Assembly: GCA_903925015.1 (NCBI GenBank)
Contig: CAIYDY010000309.1
Location: 1 to 63,361, forward strand
Reading direction: 5' to 3'
Source: an uncultured Acidobacteriia bacterium
GTDB taxonomy: Bacteria; Acidobacteriota; Terriglobia; Bryobacterales; Bryobacteraceae
Length of the DNA: 63,361 bases
The translations under genes were made by a program, and so were the position numbers. Shown here piece after piece: positions 45,582 to 54,578 of the stretch. Position 1 is the first letter of the stretch. Every line of letters begins with the position of its first letter. Under the pieces are notes generated by a model. That model ran no database searches. It saw only the letters and a program-made list of their open reading frames with translations, and was not told the origin of the DNA.

Positions 45582-48464
45582 TCAGGCCGGGGGGCCGAAA
45601 ATCCGCTGGAAAAGGGACCGCGTATCCCGCCGGATCCGGTTGCTGACAGCTTCCAATGTGCCATCCAAGCCGCCCGGCATCCAACGGTTCACCAGTTCCG
45701 TGAGGATTGCCATTTGTGCGGGATTGGTCGGCAACCGACCATCGGCATGGCCGCTCGAAACTCGGAGACCATGGTCCACGGCACGGTAGAACGTGGAGGC
45801 CATGGTCAGGAAATCGACATCGTCGCGGTCCAGATGGCCCATCTTCTCAATGACTTCAATCCGCGCAGGCGTGTTCAGCACCTTGTAAAACATCCCGGCG
45901 CCGCGAAGCCGCAGGTACATGAGGACGAAATCGATGTCGTAATAACCGCCCGGACCGGCCTTGAACGGATTCCGCCCGCCCTGTTCGCGCTCCAGCCGCG
46001 CCCGCATATGGGCGAGTTCGGTGCGGGACCTGCCGCTCTGTCCGTACCGGCGCCAGTCGATTTTCTGCAGATCGGTGAGGAAACGGGTTCCGGCCTCCAT
46101 GTCGCCCGCCACGGTGCGTGCCTTCATCCAGGAGATGCCCTCCCAAGCCTCGGCATCCTTGGCGAAATACTCCTGGTAGCAATTTTCGGACTGGACCAGC
46201 GCACCTTCCCGACCGTTGGGCCGCAGCCGCGTGTCGATGGTGAAAACCACGCCGTCGCCCGTATAGGCACCCACCACGTTGATGATACGCTCGGCAACTC
46301 CGGTCCAAAAGGGGATTTCCGAGGCCGCGTGATCCGGAATGACGAAGGTTAGGTCCGCGTCGGACGCAAGATCGAATTCCCGCATCCCCAACCGCCCCAG
46401 CGCCACAACCCACATCTGGTTGACGGGCCGGTACGAGGGATCGGATGGCGGTGCGGTTTCGACCGCATCCGCGACAGCGATATCGTAGGCGGCCGCAATC
46501 ACGGCTTCGGCCAGATCCGAGGTTCGCTTGAGCGTCTTGAACACTTCCGCACGGTGGTAGACGCTGTCACTCTGGATGCGCACCATTTGGGCGTGGAAGA
46601 ACCGGCGGAGTGCAAGCGGGTCGCGTGGAGCGGAAAATCCGGTGCGCCCCTGCCGCGTGCCGCAGGCCGCCTCCACTTCCCGCAGAAGTTCGGGGTGGCG
46701 CACCAATTGGTCGGCGAAATACTGGCTGTGCTCGAAAACGTCGATCGTGCAGCGCGTCAACTCCGCATTGTGCTCCATCAGATACAGAAGTTCCGGAATC
46801 TCCAGCAGCTTGTCGAGGAACGACTCCATGCTGTGCTGGCTCCGCAGGGTGCAGCCATTGGCGATCAGGCGGGAGAGCGATGGAGCCCGGAGTTCCAAGT
46901 AACGGCTCAGGTTGGCGGATGGAAAGTCGCCGCGCGCGGGCGCGTCTACGGGCGGCTCGGCGGGCTTTTCCGGGTACGAGGCGGGAGTTTCAGATTCCGC
47001 TGCGGGCTCGGGCGAGTAGAACATCGGCCGTTGCGAGTGGATCACGCGGTCGTACAAATCCTGAACACCCGAAAAGTGCCGGTCGAGTTCACGTTGGAGC
47101 GCCCCGGCACCAGGCAGTGCGGGCTGTCCCGGAGGCATCTTGCGCGCCAGCAGATCCAATTGCTCCTTCGTTCTGGGGAGGGAGTGCGTTTGGCGGTCCT
47201 CGTCGAACTGCAACCGGTGTTCCAGATGCCGTAGGAACTGGTAGGCATTCGCCAGACGGGAATACTCGAAACTGGAGAGCAGTTCCTTGTCGCGCAGCCT
47301 GGAAAGCGCCCGCAGGGTGCCGCCGTGCCGGACCCAAGGCTCGCGGCCGCCGTACAACCGCTGCAAGCACTGCACCAGAAATTCGATATCCCGAATCCCG
47401 CCACGTTCCAGCTTCACGTCGACGGTGCCGGGCTTGGCCTTCCGGGCCTGCTTTTCATGAATCCGGGCACGGGTTTCCGACACTCGTTCGACCGTTCCGA
47501 AATCGGTCGTGGTCCGGTAGATCATCGGCTCGACGAATGCCAGCAACTGCCGACCGGGCTCTGAATCCCCGGCGGCGATGCGGGCCTTGATGAGCATCTG
47601 CAGTTCCCAGTCCCGCCCACGGGCCGCGTAATACTGCCTGGTGGCTTCCAACGACTGGCATACCTCGCCGTAGCGCCCGTCGGGCCTCAGCCGCAAATCC
47701 ACCCGGTAACACATGCCTTCCGGAGTGTAGGTGGAGAGCAACTCCGTCAACCGGGTTGCGGCCACCTTGAAAAACTCCTTGGCTGAAGCACCGGCATCGC
47801 CCTCGGCATCGGAATACACGAACATCAGGTCGATGTCGGAACTGTAATTCAGTTCCCTGCCCCCGAGCTTCCCCAGTGCGATCACCGAGAAGTTGGCTAC
47901 CACATCCCCTGTTTCCGCCGCCAGCGTGGATCGCACCGACCGCCAAGCCACATTCAGAATGGCGTCGGCAAGATTGGATAGATCCTCCGCCGTCTCGGAA
48001 ACGTCGGCAAATCGAAGGATGTCCCGCAGCACGATCCGCAGGATCTGGCGGCGACGAAACAAAGCCAAATCCACCGGACGGAGCGCCGCACCCGGCAGAA
48101 TCGAGTTGGCAAGGGATTCCTCATACTCCTCCTGCAGGAAACCGCGGTGGAGATCTCCCCTCGATGCGATATCGAGGATCCAGCCGGGATACCGGATCAC
48201 CGCATCGGCGAGGAACTGGCTGTAGGAGAAAATGTGGAGCGCATAGCGGAGTGCTTGGGGATCGGCCGCAATATGTTGGGCGGCCTCCGGGGACTCCTGC
48301 AGCAGCCTCTTCATGAAGCGCAGGGCGGATTCCGGGTCCGGCAGGGATGGCAGCAGCGCCTGCACCATCCGCACGGCGGCGGGGGGCAGGTTGAGGATGG
48401 GGGCAATCCCGGGATGCGCTCCGAGCGAATCACGAAACTGGATCTCTTCCAGGAGACTCAGCAC
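45582..48464 (-). CDS. glnE: Bifunctional glutamine-synthetase adenylyltransferase/adenylyl-removing enzyme
   Basis: A 960-residue GlnE with duplicated nucleotidyltransferase domains. The N-terminal adenylyl-removing half has 'G-K-L-G-G-R-E-L-N-Y-S-S-D-I-D-L-M-F' near residues 193-212. The C-terminal adenylyltransferase half has 'G-R-L-G-M-R-E-F-D-L-A-S-D-A-D-L-T-F' near 690-708. Each is followed by a helical GlnD_UR_UTase-like domain. The enzyme adenylylates or de-adenylylates glutamine synthetase in response to PII and glutamine. Both active-site Asp-x-Asp pairs are intact. The start is GTG at 48464, divergent from the ankyrin gene with only 43 bp between starts. Confidence 0.95.
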   Translation of the reverse strand: MLSLLEEIQFRDSLGAHPGIAPILNLPPAAVRMVQALLPSLPDPESALRFMKRLLQESPEAAQHIAADPQALRYALHIFSYSQFLADAVIRYPGWILDIASRGDLHRGFLQEEYEESLANSILPGAALRPVDLALFRRRQILRIVLRDILRFADVSETAEDLSNLADAILNVAWRSVRSTLAAETGDVVANFSVIALGKLGGRELNYSSDIDLMFVYSDAEGDAGASAKEFFKVAATRLTELLSTYTPEGMCYRVDLRLRPDGRYGEVCQSLEATRQYYAARGRDWELQMLIKARIAAGDSEPGRQLLAFVEPMIYRTTTDFGTVERVSETRARIHEKQARKAKPGTVDVKLERGGIRDIEFLVQCLQRLYGGREPWVRHGGTLRALSRLRDKELLSSFEYSRLANAYQFLRHLEHRLQFDEDRQTHSLPRTKEQLDLLARKMPPGQPALPGAGALQRELDRHFSGVQDLYDRVIHSQRPMFYSPEPAAESETPASYPEKPAEPPVDAPARGDFPSANLSRYLELRAPSLSRLIANGCTLRSQHSMESFLDKLLEIPELLYLMEHNAELTRCTIDVFEHSQYFADQLVRHPELLREVEAACGTRQGRTGFSAPRDPLALRRFFHAQMVRIQSDSVYHRAEVFKTLKRTSDLAEAVIAAAYDIAVADAVETAPPSDPSYRPVNQMWVVALGRLGMREFDLASDADLTFVIPDHAASEIPFWTGVAERIINVVGAYTGDGVVFTIDTRLRPNGREGALVQSENCYQEYFAKDAEAWEGISWMKARTVAGDMEAGTRFLTDLQKIDWRRYGQSGRSRTELAHMRARLEREQGGRNPFKAGPGGYYDIDFVLMYLRLRGAGMFYKVLNTPARIEVIEKMGHLDRDDVDFLTMASTFYRAVDHGLRVSSGHADGRLPTNPAQMAILTELVNRWMPGGLDGTLEAVSNRIRRDTRSLFQRIFGPPA

Positions 48465-48507
48465 TTGCTTCCATTATAGGGTGAAATGGGATCCGGAGGC
48501 ACACGAA

Positions 48508-49800
48508 ATGACTGTCGCACGTCTGATTGAGGGGGTAGTACGGAATGATTTGGCGGCGGTAATGGAACTACTGCAGGTCAAGCCTGAGCTGGCCGGGCTG
48601 GATTCTTCCGCTGGTGACGAGCGCCGTGCGCTCCACTTCGCGGTGCTTGGACGCTCGGCGGAAATGGTGCGGGTGCTCATGGAGCACGGGGCTGATCCGA
48701 ATCAGGGCGTTTATCCCTACAGGCGGGTGACAACGCCGATGGCGATTGCGCTGGACCGGGGATACAACGAGCTTGTGGAAATCCTGCAAAGCACGGTGCC
48801 GCCGGTGGGAGCTGGTACTTCCGATCCCGAATTCAACGATGGTGAACTGTCGCACGCCGTCTCAACAGGCAACATCGACGAAATACGGTCGTTGTTGGAT
48901 GCCGGGCTGGACCCGGATGAACGGCGACGGGTTGGAGGCCTGGAGGACGACGTCTACTCGTGGGGTCGTCCATTGCAAATCGCGGCGGGAGCGGGCATGC
49001 ATGCGATTGCGGAACTGCTGCTGCAGCGCGGAGCGGACCCGAACGGCCATGTGTACGCCGCCGGAACGCCAGTGCACAAGGCAGTTGGACGCCGAGACCG
49101 GAGGATGGTGGAACTCCTGGTCCGCCACGGGGGTGTCGTGCTGGCGGAATCGACGGGGTATTTCCGTTCGCCGGGTTTGGCCAGGGAGTTGGTGGCGTTG
49201 GACGAAGCCGGACGGCTGCCGCGGCAGTCGTTGAGTCCGGGCTCAACGCTCGGCGCGGATTTTGTCGAGGGCGGGGCGAGCGGCGGATGTCCCGAGGTAT
49301 TGAGGATGGGCTTGGAGCGCGTGGACTGGCCTCATTGCGACCCCCGATGGCACAAGGCCCTCCACTCGTCGATGGCCTTCTGGAACCACATCCCGTGGCT
49401 GGAGGACGCACATCCGGAGTTCGCCCGCGACACGTACTTGGAGTGCTTCCAGATGATTCTGGCCAGATCCGGGGGACGTACTGTCGGCGGACTCGGGCGG
49501 ACCGTCCTGCACGACGTGGCTGCGATGCGGACCTGGGTGACGGACGCGGAAGTGGAGGCGTTCGCGGCGGCGGCGTTGTCCGCAGGGGCTAGTCTGGATG
49601 GACGTGACGAAATTCTGCGCAGTACCCCCTTGGCGTGGGCGTGCCAGTGGGGCCGGGCGGGCCTGGTGCGTTTGTTGTTGGAGCGCGGGGCGGACGGAAT
49701 CGACACCGCTGCGGACGAATGGGCCAAGCCGCTCGCCCGTGCACGCAAGTCGGGCAGTGCGGTACTGCTTGCGGCATTGCGGGAGCACGGTATATACTGA
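48508..49800 (+). CDS. Ankyrin-repeat protein
   Basis: A 430-residue soluble protein with ankyrin repeats at both ends: two near residues 8-75 ('R-R-A-L-H-F-A-V-L-G-R-S-A-E-M-V-R-V-L-M-E-H-G-A-D-P-N'), two to three near 110-225 ('G-R-P-L-Q-I-A-A-G-A-G-M-H-A-I-A-E-L-L-L-Q-R-G-A-D-P-N'), and one near 370-405. The stretch at about 230-350 is less repetitive. No signal or membrane segment. Ankyrin proteins bind partners; no function is indicated. The ATG at 48508 has GGAGG 8 bases upstream; in-frame GTG at 48481 is a less likely start. Its 3' end appears to contain the promoter of the tRNA gene. Confidence 0.85.
   Translation: MTVARLIEGVVRNDLAAVMELLQVKPELAGLDSSAGDERRALHFAVLGRSAEMVRVLMEHGADPNQGVYPYRRVTTPMAIALDRGYNELVEILQSTVPPVGAGTSDPEFNDGELSHAVSTGNIDEIRSLLDAGLDPDERRRVGGLEDDVYSWGRPLQIAAGAGMHAIAELLLQRGADPNGHVYAAGTPVHKAVGRRDRRMVELLVRHGGVVLAESTGYFRSPGLARELVALDEAGRLPRQSLSPGSTLGADFVEGGASGGCPEVLRMGLERVDWPHCDPRWHKALHSSMAFWNHIPWLEDAHPEFARDTYLECFQMILARSGGRTVGGLGRTVLHDVAAMRTWVTDAEVEAFAAAALSAGASLDGRDEILRSTPLAWACQWGRAGLVRLLLERGADGIDTAADEWAKPLARARKSGSAVLLAALREHGIY
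49769..49798 (+). promoter_or_regulatory. Probable sigma-70 promoter of the tRNA-Gly gene
   Basis: TTGCGG (49769-49774) and TATACT (49793-49798), spaced 18 bp, lie 14 bp before the mature tRNA 5' end. They are inside the last codons of the ankyrin gene. Judged by consensus match and position only. Confidence 0.45.
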
Positions 49801-49812
49801 AAGCGAACAAGG

Positions 49813-49887
49813 GCGGGAGTAATTCAGCGGTAGAATGTCAGCTTCCCAAGCTGAACGTCGCGAGTTCGATCCTCGTCTCCCGCTCCA
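49813..49887 (+). tRNA. tRNA-Gly (anticodon CCC)
   Basis: A full cloverleaf: acceptor arm GCGGGAG/CTCCCGC, a D-arm with AATTCAGCGGTAGAAT, anticodon stem TCAGC/GCTGA around the loop TTCCCAA (anticodon CCC), and a T-arm with TTCGATC. The CCA end is encoded (49885-49887). It reads GGG glycine codons. The gene lies 12 bp after the ankyrin stop. The neighbouring DNA downstream shows no integrase or att-like repeat, so there is no sign that it serves as an integration site. Confidence 0.95.
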
Positions 49888-49986
49888 ACGTTCACCCTCC
49901 CCGGGGCTTTCGTCCCAAACCCATCAAAACACATCTTCCCGAGCATGGCCATTTGCGTGCATGGTGTTGGCGAAGGTTCCAATACC

Positions 49987-50370
49987 ATGACAAACACTGA
50001 GTTCACAGGTTTCCAAAGATCACTTGAGTATCGTCGCGCCGAGCTGACGCACGGCACGCACAGCCGGGAAATTCTGGCCGTCGAGAGCAGTTCCGACGAC
50101 CTAGACCGCAGCCAGCAGGCCAGCGAAAGGGACTTCGCCGTAAGCGGAATCCAGCGCAATGAAAGCCAGCTGCGGCTGGTCTTGGACGCTCTGGGCCGGA
50201 CCAAGGATGGCACTTACGGGGTCTGCATCGCCTGCGACGGAGACATCCGCCTGAAGCGGCTGGCAGCTGTTCCGTGGGCCGCATTTTGCATCAACTGCCA
50301 GGAGGAGGCAGACCGGCTGGAACGCACCCCGGGCTCCGGACACGCGGCACATTTCGATATGGCTGCTTGA
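49987..50370 (+). CDS. TraR/DksA-family zinc-finger protein
   Basis: A 127-residue protein. A helical N-terminal half leads to a DksA-type C4 zinc finger: 'Y-G-V-C-I-A-C-D-G-D-I' near residues 76-86 and 'A-A-F-C-I-N-C-Q-E-E' near 99-108. DksA-like proteins enter the RNA polymerase secondary channel and tune transcription in the stringent response. The acidic coiled-coil tip of E. coli DksA is not obvious here, so it may be one of the shorter relatives without ppGpp synergy. The ATG at 49987 has AAGG about 11 bases upstream. It ends 5 bp before the transporter gene, probably one operon. Confidence 0.85.
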   Translation: MTNTEFTGFQRSLEYRRAELTHGTHSREILAVESSSDDLDRSQQASERDFAVSGIQRNESQLRLVLDALGRTKDGTYGVCIACDGDIRLKRLAAVPWAAFCINCQEEADRLERTPGSGHAAHFDMAA

Positions 50371-50375
50371 AGCCG

Positions 50376-51650
50376 ATGCGCAAACCCCGATTCCGACCGC
50401 CCCACGTCGGTCGGTTTTTCAGGCAGTTGGGGCCGGGGCTGATCACCGGTGCCGCGGACGACGATCCTTCCGGAATCTCAACCTATTCGGTCACCGGTGC
50501 CGCTTTCGGATACGCGCCACTGTGGACCGCGCTGTTCTCTTTCCCCCTGATGGCCGGCGTGCAAATGATGTGTGCCCGCCTCGGGATGGTGACGGGGGAG
50601 GGCTTGGCCGCAGTGATCCGCCGCCAGTATCCGCGCTGGGTGCTGTGGAGTTCCTGCAGCATCCTCGTGGTGGCGAATACCGTCAATATCGGGGCCGATC
50701 TGGGGGGCATGGCGAAGGTCACGGAAATGATGACCGGTGTGCCGGGTGTCTATTGGACGCCGGTTTACGCGGTGGCGATCGGCTCGCTCCTGATTTGGTC
50801 CTCCTATTTGGCCATCGTTCGTGTTTTCAAGTGGTTGACGCTGATTTTGCTGTCGTACGTACTGACGGCGTTCTTTGCCAAGCCCGACTGGACGGCGGTG
50901 CTGTACGCAACCTTCGTTCCGCATGTGGTGTGGACCGGTGCATACTGGGCCACCTTGGTCGGCATCCTTGGGACCACCATTTCCCCCTACTTGTTTTTCT
51001 GGCAGGCTTCGCAGGAAGTGGAGGAGGAGCGGAGGCACGGATCGCTCACGGTGGCATCGCGCAGGGGAGCCACCGACCGCGAACTGCGGAAGTCCCGGAC
51101 CGACGTCCTCACCGGGATGTTCTTCTCCAACCTGATCATGTACTTCATCATCCTGACGACAGCCGCGACATTGCACGCCCATGGCAAGACCACGATTGCG
51201 ACGGCGTCCGATGCCGCGGACGCGTTGCGCCCCTTGGCCGGCGATGGCGCGTACTGGTTGTTCAGTCTGGGGCTGATCGGATCGGGCATGCTGGGGGTCC
51301 CCGTGCTGGCTGGTTCCAGCGCCTATGCGATTGCCGAAGGTGCCGTTTGGCGCGGCTCGCTGTCGGACAAGGCCTCGTTGTCGAAAGAGTTCTACGGCGT
51401 GATCGCGGCGGGACTCGGCTTGGGGCTGGCTCTGGACTATGCGGGATTCAACGCGGTGTCGATGCTGTTCTGGTCGGCCGTATTGAACGGAGTGCTGGCA
51501 CCGCCGCTGGTGCTGATCGTGGTGTTACTGACCAGCAGTAAGAAAGTGATGGGCACCAGGGCGAATTCGTTTGCGCTCACCGCGATGGGTTGGATCACGG
51601 TTTTCGTAATGACCGCCGCCAGCATCGCGATGTTTGCGACCTGGAAATAG
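50376..51650 (+). CDS. Nramp-family divalent metal transporter, non-canonical motifs
   Basis: A 424-residue membrane protein with 10-11 helices and an Nramp/LeuT-like plan. Helix 1 carries 'L-I-T-G-A-A-D-D-D-P-S-G-I-S-T-Y' (about residues 22-37), where classic Nramps have D-P-G-N. Helix 6 carries 'G-T-T-I-S-P-Y-L-F-F-W-Q' (about 199-210) in place of the metal-binding M-P-H. Loss of the Met ligand is a feature of Nramp-related Mg2+ transporters, so substrate may be Mg2+ or another hard ion instead of Mn2+/Fe2+; this is inference. The ATG at 50376 is 5 bp after the DksA-like stop. Confidence 0.8.
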   Translation: MRKPRFRPPHVGRFFRQLGPGLITGAADDDPSGISTYSVTGAAFGYAPLWTALFSFPLMAGVQMMCARLGMVTGEGLAAVIRRQYPRWVLWSSCSILVVANTVNIGADLGGMAKVTEMMTGVPGVYWTPVYAVAIGSLLIWSSYLAIVRVFKWLTLILLSYVLTAFFAKPDWTAVLYATFVPHVVWTGAYWATLVGILGTTISPYLFFWQASQEVEEERRHGSLTVASRRGATDRELRKSRTDVLTGMFFSNLIMYFIILTTAATLHAHGKTTIATASDAADALRPLAGDGAYWLFSLGLIGSGMLGVPVLAGSSAYAIAEGAVWRGSLSDKASLSKEFYGVIAAGLGLGLALDYAGFNAVSMLFWSAVLNGVLAPPLVLIVVLLTSSKKVMGTRANSFALTAMGWITVFVMTAASIAMFATWK

Positions 51651-51654
51651 CAAA

Positions 51655-51683
51655 GGGCCCGGCAGCGCAATGCTGCCGGGCCC
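51655..51683. terminator. Bidirectional hairpin terminator between convergent genes
   Basis: A perfect 12-bp GC-rich stem (GGGCCCGGCAGC 51655-51666, GCTGCCGGGCCC 51672-51683) with a 5-base loop lies between the stop codons of the Nramp-like gene and the YflT-like gene. T-runs are weak: on the minus strand it is followed by TTTG. Confidence 0.65.
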
Positions 51684-51697
51684 GGTCCCCACAACGA

Positions 51698-52252
51698 CTA
51701 CGCAGCCTTGTTCGCGAACGCGGCGTCGAGCTCTTCCTGTTTGGCAAGGTGGGTGACAACGGCGCGCCCGTCGGCCCGGATGATGTCGCGTGCAGTCTCC
51801 ACTTCCTGCAGCGTCCCGTGGGCAACCACCACGAATTTGTCGGACTTGATGGCGGATTCGTATTCCACGATGCTGTCCTTCGGAATGCCGATACTATACA
51901 GTCCGGCCCCGATGGCGCTCACACCACCCAAGGCTACGGCACCTTCGAGCGCGCCGACAATCCAAGCAACCAAAGGCCCCGCGACCAACACCGGGCCCAC
52001 TCCGGGGATGGCGAAGAAGGCGCTGCCGAACAGCATCCCCCAAAGACCGCCCCAGAATGCACCGCTGCCACCCCAGCGCATCATCCGGTCGCCGGCGTTG
52101 TAGTAGCCAACCACGTTCTCCTCGGTGTGATAATCCTTGCCCACGATGGAGAGCTTCTTCATGTCAAACCCCGCGTGTTGGAGGTGCTTCAGCGCTTCCT
52201 CCGCCTGGGTGTGTGTTTCGTAGATCGCGATTGCCGTATTCTTGTCGGACAT
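51698..52252 (-). CDS. General-stress protein with YflT-like domain and Gly-rich membrane region
   Basis: A 184-residue protein. The N-terminal 50 residues ('T-A-I-A-I-Y-E-T-H-T-Q-A-E-E-A-L-K-H-L-Q-H-A-G-F-D') resemble the YflT heat/general-stress domain. A Gly/Ala-rich hydrophobic region with two helices covers about 65-125 ('F-W-G-G-L-W-G-M-L-F-G-S-A-F-F-A-I-P-G-V-G-P'). A second alpha/beta segment 'K-F-V-V-V-A-H-G-T-L-Q-E-V-E-T-A' ends the protein. A strong AAGGAG supports the ATG at 52252. It is the last gene of an apparent three-gene operon with the OmpA-like and SYLF genes. Confidence 0.78.
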   Translation of the reverse strand: MSDKNTAIAIYETHTQAEEALKHLQHAGFDMKKLSIVGKDYHTEENVVGYYNAGDRMMRWGGSGAFWGGLWGMLFGSAFFAIPGVGPVLVAGPLVAWIVGALEGAVALGGVSAIGAGLYSIGIPKDSIVEYESAIKSDKFVVVAHGTLQEVETARDIIRADGRAVVTHLAKQEELDAAFANKAA

Positions 52253-52280
52253 TGTGTTCTCCTTCTTGCTGCCGTTCGAA

Positions 52281-53876
52281 CTACTTGAGGGCTTGCGGCC
52301 CGCCAATTTCGTAACCAATCACGTCGCCCGAGATCACGAGTTCCACCCTGCGGTTTTGCTGGCGGCCCTCGGAATTTTCGTTGGACGCGACCGGCTGGGT
52401 CTTGCCGAAGCCTTTGGACGTGACTGCGTCCGCCGCCATGCCCTGTTGGATCAGGTACTGCCGGACGGTATCGCTGCGGTGTTCGGAAAGCTGTTGGTTG
52501 TATTCGTCCGCACCGACGCTATCGGTGTGGCCTTCCACAGCCAACCGCAATCCAGGATGCCCGGACACGATGCCGCCCACCCTTGCGAGCTTCTCGCGGG
52601 CTTCCGGACGCAGCGTGTACATGGCGGTGTCAAACAGCACATCGGACATGTTCACAATCAGGCCCCTGGCGGTATCGCGCGTTTGCAGGATGGCGCTGAA
52701 CTGGAGCAGCAACATGGCTCGAAGATCGGACTTCTCGCGGTTGGCCTGGTCGAGACCGCTTTGTATTGTTGCCAGGCGGGCGTCGGATTCGTCCTTGAGA
52801 CGGTTCGCGGCCAGTTTCAGGCGATCGGCTTCCGCGCTGGCGGCTGCGCGGTCGGCATCGTTTGCCGTTTTCAGATTGTTGGCAACCACCTGGGCGTTTT
52901 CCAGTTTGGTGTCGTTGGCCGTCTTCAGCCTTGCCGCCTCGGATTCGGCACGCTGCTTGGCAGCGGCAGCTTCCCTGGAAACCCGAGCAGTTTCCGTTTC
53001 GGCGGCATCGCGTCCGTTTTCAGCACGAGCCTGGCGGTCGGCGGCGGCGTGGCGGTCGGCCGAGGCGAGTTCCTCATCTTGGCGCTTTGCCGCAATGGCG
53101 CGGGCGTCCTCGGCGGTTTGCACCGCTTTCCGCGCAGTCATGGTCACAGGCTTGGTACCTGCCTTGCGCACCATGTAGTCCTCTGCCTGCTTCAACTCAA
53201 TCTCGGCCTTGATGAAAGTGTCGGCCGCGAAGTTGAACGCACCGCTGGCGCGAGCGATTGCCACTGCATTGCGTGCTTCGTAGAGTTCGAGGGGAGTCTT
53301 GCGGTCCACCTTCAGGTTGAGCACGTTGGTGAGGTGCTCGTACTGTCCGCGCTGGAGCAACTCGTACTTGGCATCCACCAATTCGATGCTTCCGACGGTG
53401 TCATTAAGAACAACGTTCTCCATAACAACCACATCGCTGGGCCGGGAGACTGCGAAGTAAGGTTCGGCTGTGACCACCAGCGCAAAGGCCTGGAGCTGGG
53501 TAGTAACGTCCAACTTGCCGCTATTGCCATTGCGGAGGATTTCGCCCAAGTTCGCGGTGCGTCCGTCCGGAGTAATGGCCCAGAGGACATACGTCAGATA
53601 TTCGGCACCGAACTTGGAAGCTTCGGGAAGCTCCCGGAATTGGGCTTCGATGGCGATGTAGCCCTTCTTGCCTTCCACCTTCGCGTTGCCATGGGATTCG
53701 GGCAGTAGCGGGGTGCCGCTGAAGCCAATCCGGGTGGATCCACTGCGGTTTTGGTAACTGATCGATTTCGCACTGCGGCCGGTAACCGAAACGCGGTACA
53801 CGGGCGGAGCCGCTGTCTGTGCCGACAGGGCTCCGCACACCGCCACGACGGCGGCAATCAACTGGAGCTGTTTCAT
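52281..53876 (-). CDS. OmpA-family protein with DUF4398-like helical domain
   Basis: A 531-residue exported protein. A signal peptide ends near residue 20 (ALSAQ). Residues about 25-170 are beta-rich. A DUF4398-like helical segment (about 185-270, 'A-R-N-A-V-A-I-A-R-A-S-G-A') leads into a long Ala/Glu/Lys-rich coiled coil (about 270-390), and a C-terminal OmpA/MotB peptidoglycan-binding domain carries 'L-A-V-E-G-H-T-D-S-V-G-A-D-E-Y-N-Q-Q-L-S' and 'R-Q-Q-N-R-R-V-E-L-V'. It probably tethers the outer envelope to peptidoglycan. Gaps of 27 and 28 bp link it to the SYLF and YflT-like genes. Confidence 0.9.
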   Translation of the reverse strand: MKQLQLIAAVVAVCGALSAQTAAPPVYRVSVTGRSAKSISYQNRSGSTRIGFSGTPLLPESHGNAKVEGKKGYIAIEAQFRELPEASKFGAEYLTYVLWAITPDGRTANLGEILRNGNSGKLDVTTQLQAFALVVTAEPYFAVSRPSDVVVMENVVLNDTVGSIELVDAKYELLQRGQYEHLTNVLNLKVDRKTPLELYEARNAVAIARASGAFNFAADTFIKAEIELKQAEDYMVRKAGTKPVTMTARKAVQTAEDARAIAAKRQDEELASADRHAAADRQARAENGRDAAETETARVSREAAAAKQRAESEAARLKTANDTKLENAQVVANNLKTANDADRAAASAEADRLKLAANRLKDESDARLATIQSGLDQANREKSDLRAMLLLQFSAILQTRDTARGLIVNMSDVLFDTAMYTLRPEAREKLARVGGIVSGHPGLRLAVEGHTDSVGADEYNQQLSEHRSDTVRQYLIQQGMAADAVTSKGFGKTQPVASNENSEGRQQNRRVELVISGDVIGYEIGGPQALK

Positions 53877-53903
53877 TCTGTTCTCGCGGGACTTGTTCGC
53901 GCG

Positions 53904-54578
53904 TTACCGTTGCTCGCGGAACGAATAGCGGTTCAGCATGCTGATGAGCTTGGTCGCCGTTGCCGGAACCTTGCGACCGCCGGTGAGGATGCTGCGGTTT
54001 GTCAGGCGCTTGCCGTAGATAGCGGTGTTGTCATCCAAGTCCTGCCGCAAAGTGGCACCCTGAACCGAAATTCCGGCAAAGAGGCCCTGTGTCCGGGACC
54101 AGGAAAGGATTTCCGCATGCATCTGGGCATCCGTCTGGGCAGTAGCCGTGCGACCGACCGGACCGGCTGCAACCGAGCCTTCGCCGCCAACCGTGAACTT
54201 GTCTTCCAGCAGTTTGTTGGCACCGCTGGCATTCATCACGAGCATGACGAGGTCCGTGGAGGAACCGCCGATTTGGAAGCCTACGCTGCCGCCTTCAATC
54301 CGGACCGTTCCGGGAGCCGACCAACCAGCGTTGCCCTTGTTGCGGCAGGAAATGATTCCCTTGCCGTACTTGCCTCCGACGATGAACGCCGCGCTCTTGA
54401 GGTCGGGGACGATGACGATGCAGTGGGCATGTTCGAGCAGGTCCTGCGGGATACCCTTGTCGTCGGCGGCCATGATCTCGGAGAAGACGACTGCGGAGTC
54501 GTCAATCCGCTTGGCCGCTTCGTTATCTTTCGCCAGCAGGGGGGCGATTGCTGCAACTGCGATTAGGAGGAGTTTCAT
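53904..54578 (-). CDS. Exported SYLF-domain lipid-binding protein (Ysc84-like)
   Basis: A 224-residue protein with a short signal peptide (cleavage after LLA, about residue 16) and one SYLF domain: 'A-H-C-I-V-I-V-P-D-L-K-S-A-A-F-I-V-G-G-K-Y-G-K-G', 'G-S-V-G-F-Q-I-G-G-S-S-T-D-L-V-M-L-V-M' and 'G-P-V-G-R-T-A-T-A-Q-T-D-A-Q-M'. Eukaryotic relatives bind phosphoinositides; bacterial ones are periplasmic and of unclear role. The ATG at 54578 has AGGAGG about 6-8 bases upstream. It is the first gene of the apparent SYLF -> OmpA-like -> YflT-like operon. Confidence 0.88.
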   Translation of the reverse strand: MKLLLIAVAAIAPLLAKDNEAAKRIDDSAVVFSEIMAADDKGIPQDLLEHAHCIVIVPDLKSAAFIVGGKYGKGIISCRNKGNAGWSAPGTVRIEGGSVGFQIGGSSTDLVMLVMNASGANKLLEDKFTVGGEGSVAAGPVGRTATAQTDAQMHAEILSWSRTQGLFAGISVQGATLRQDLDDNTAIYGKRLTNRSILTGGRKVPATATKLISMLNRYSFREQR

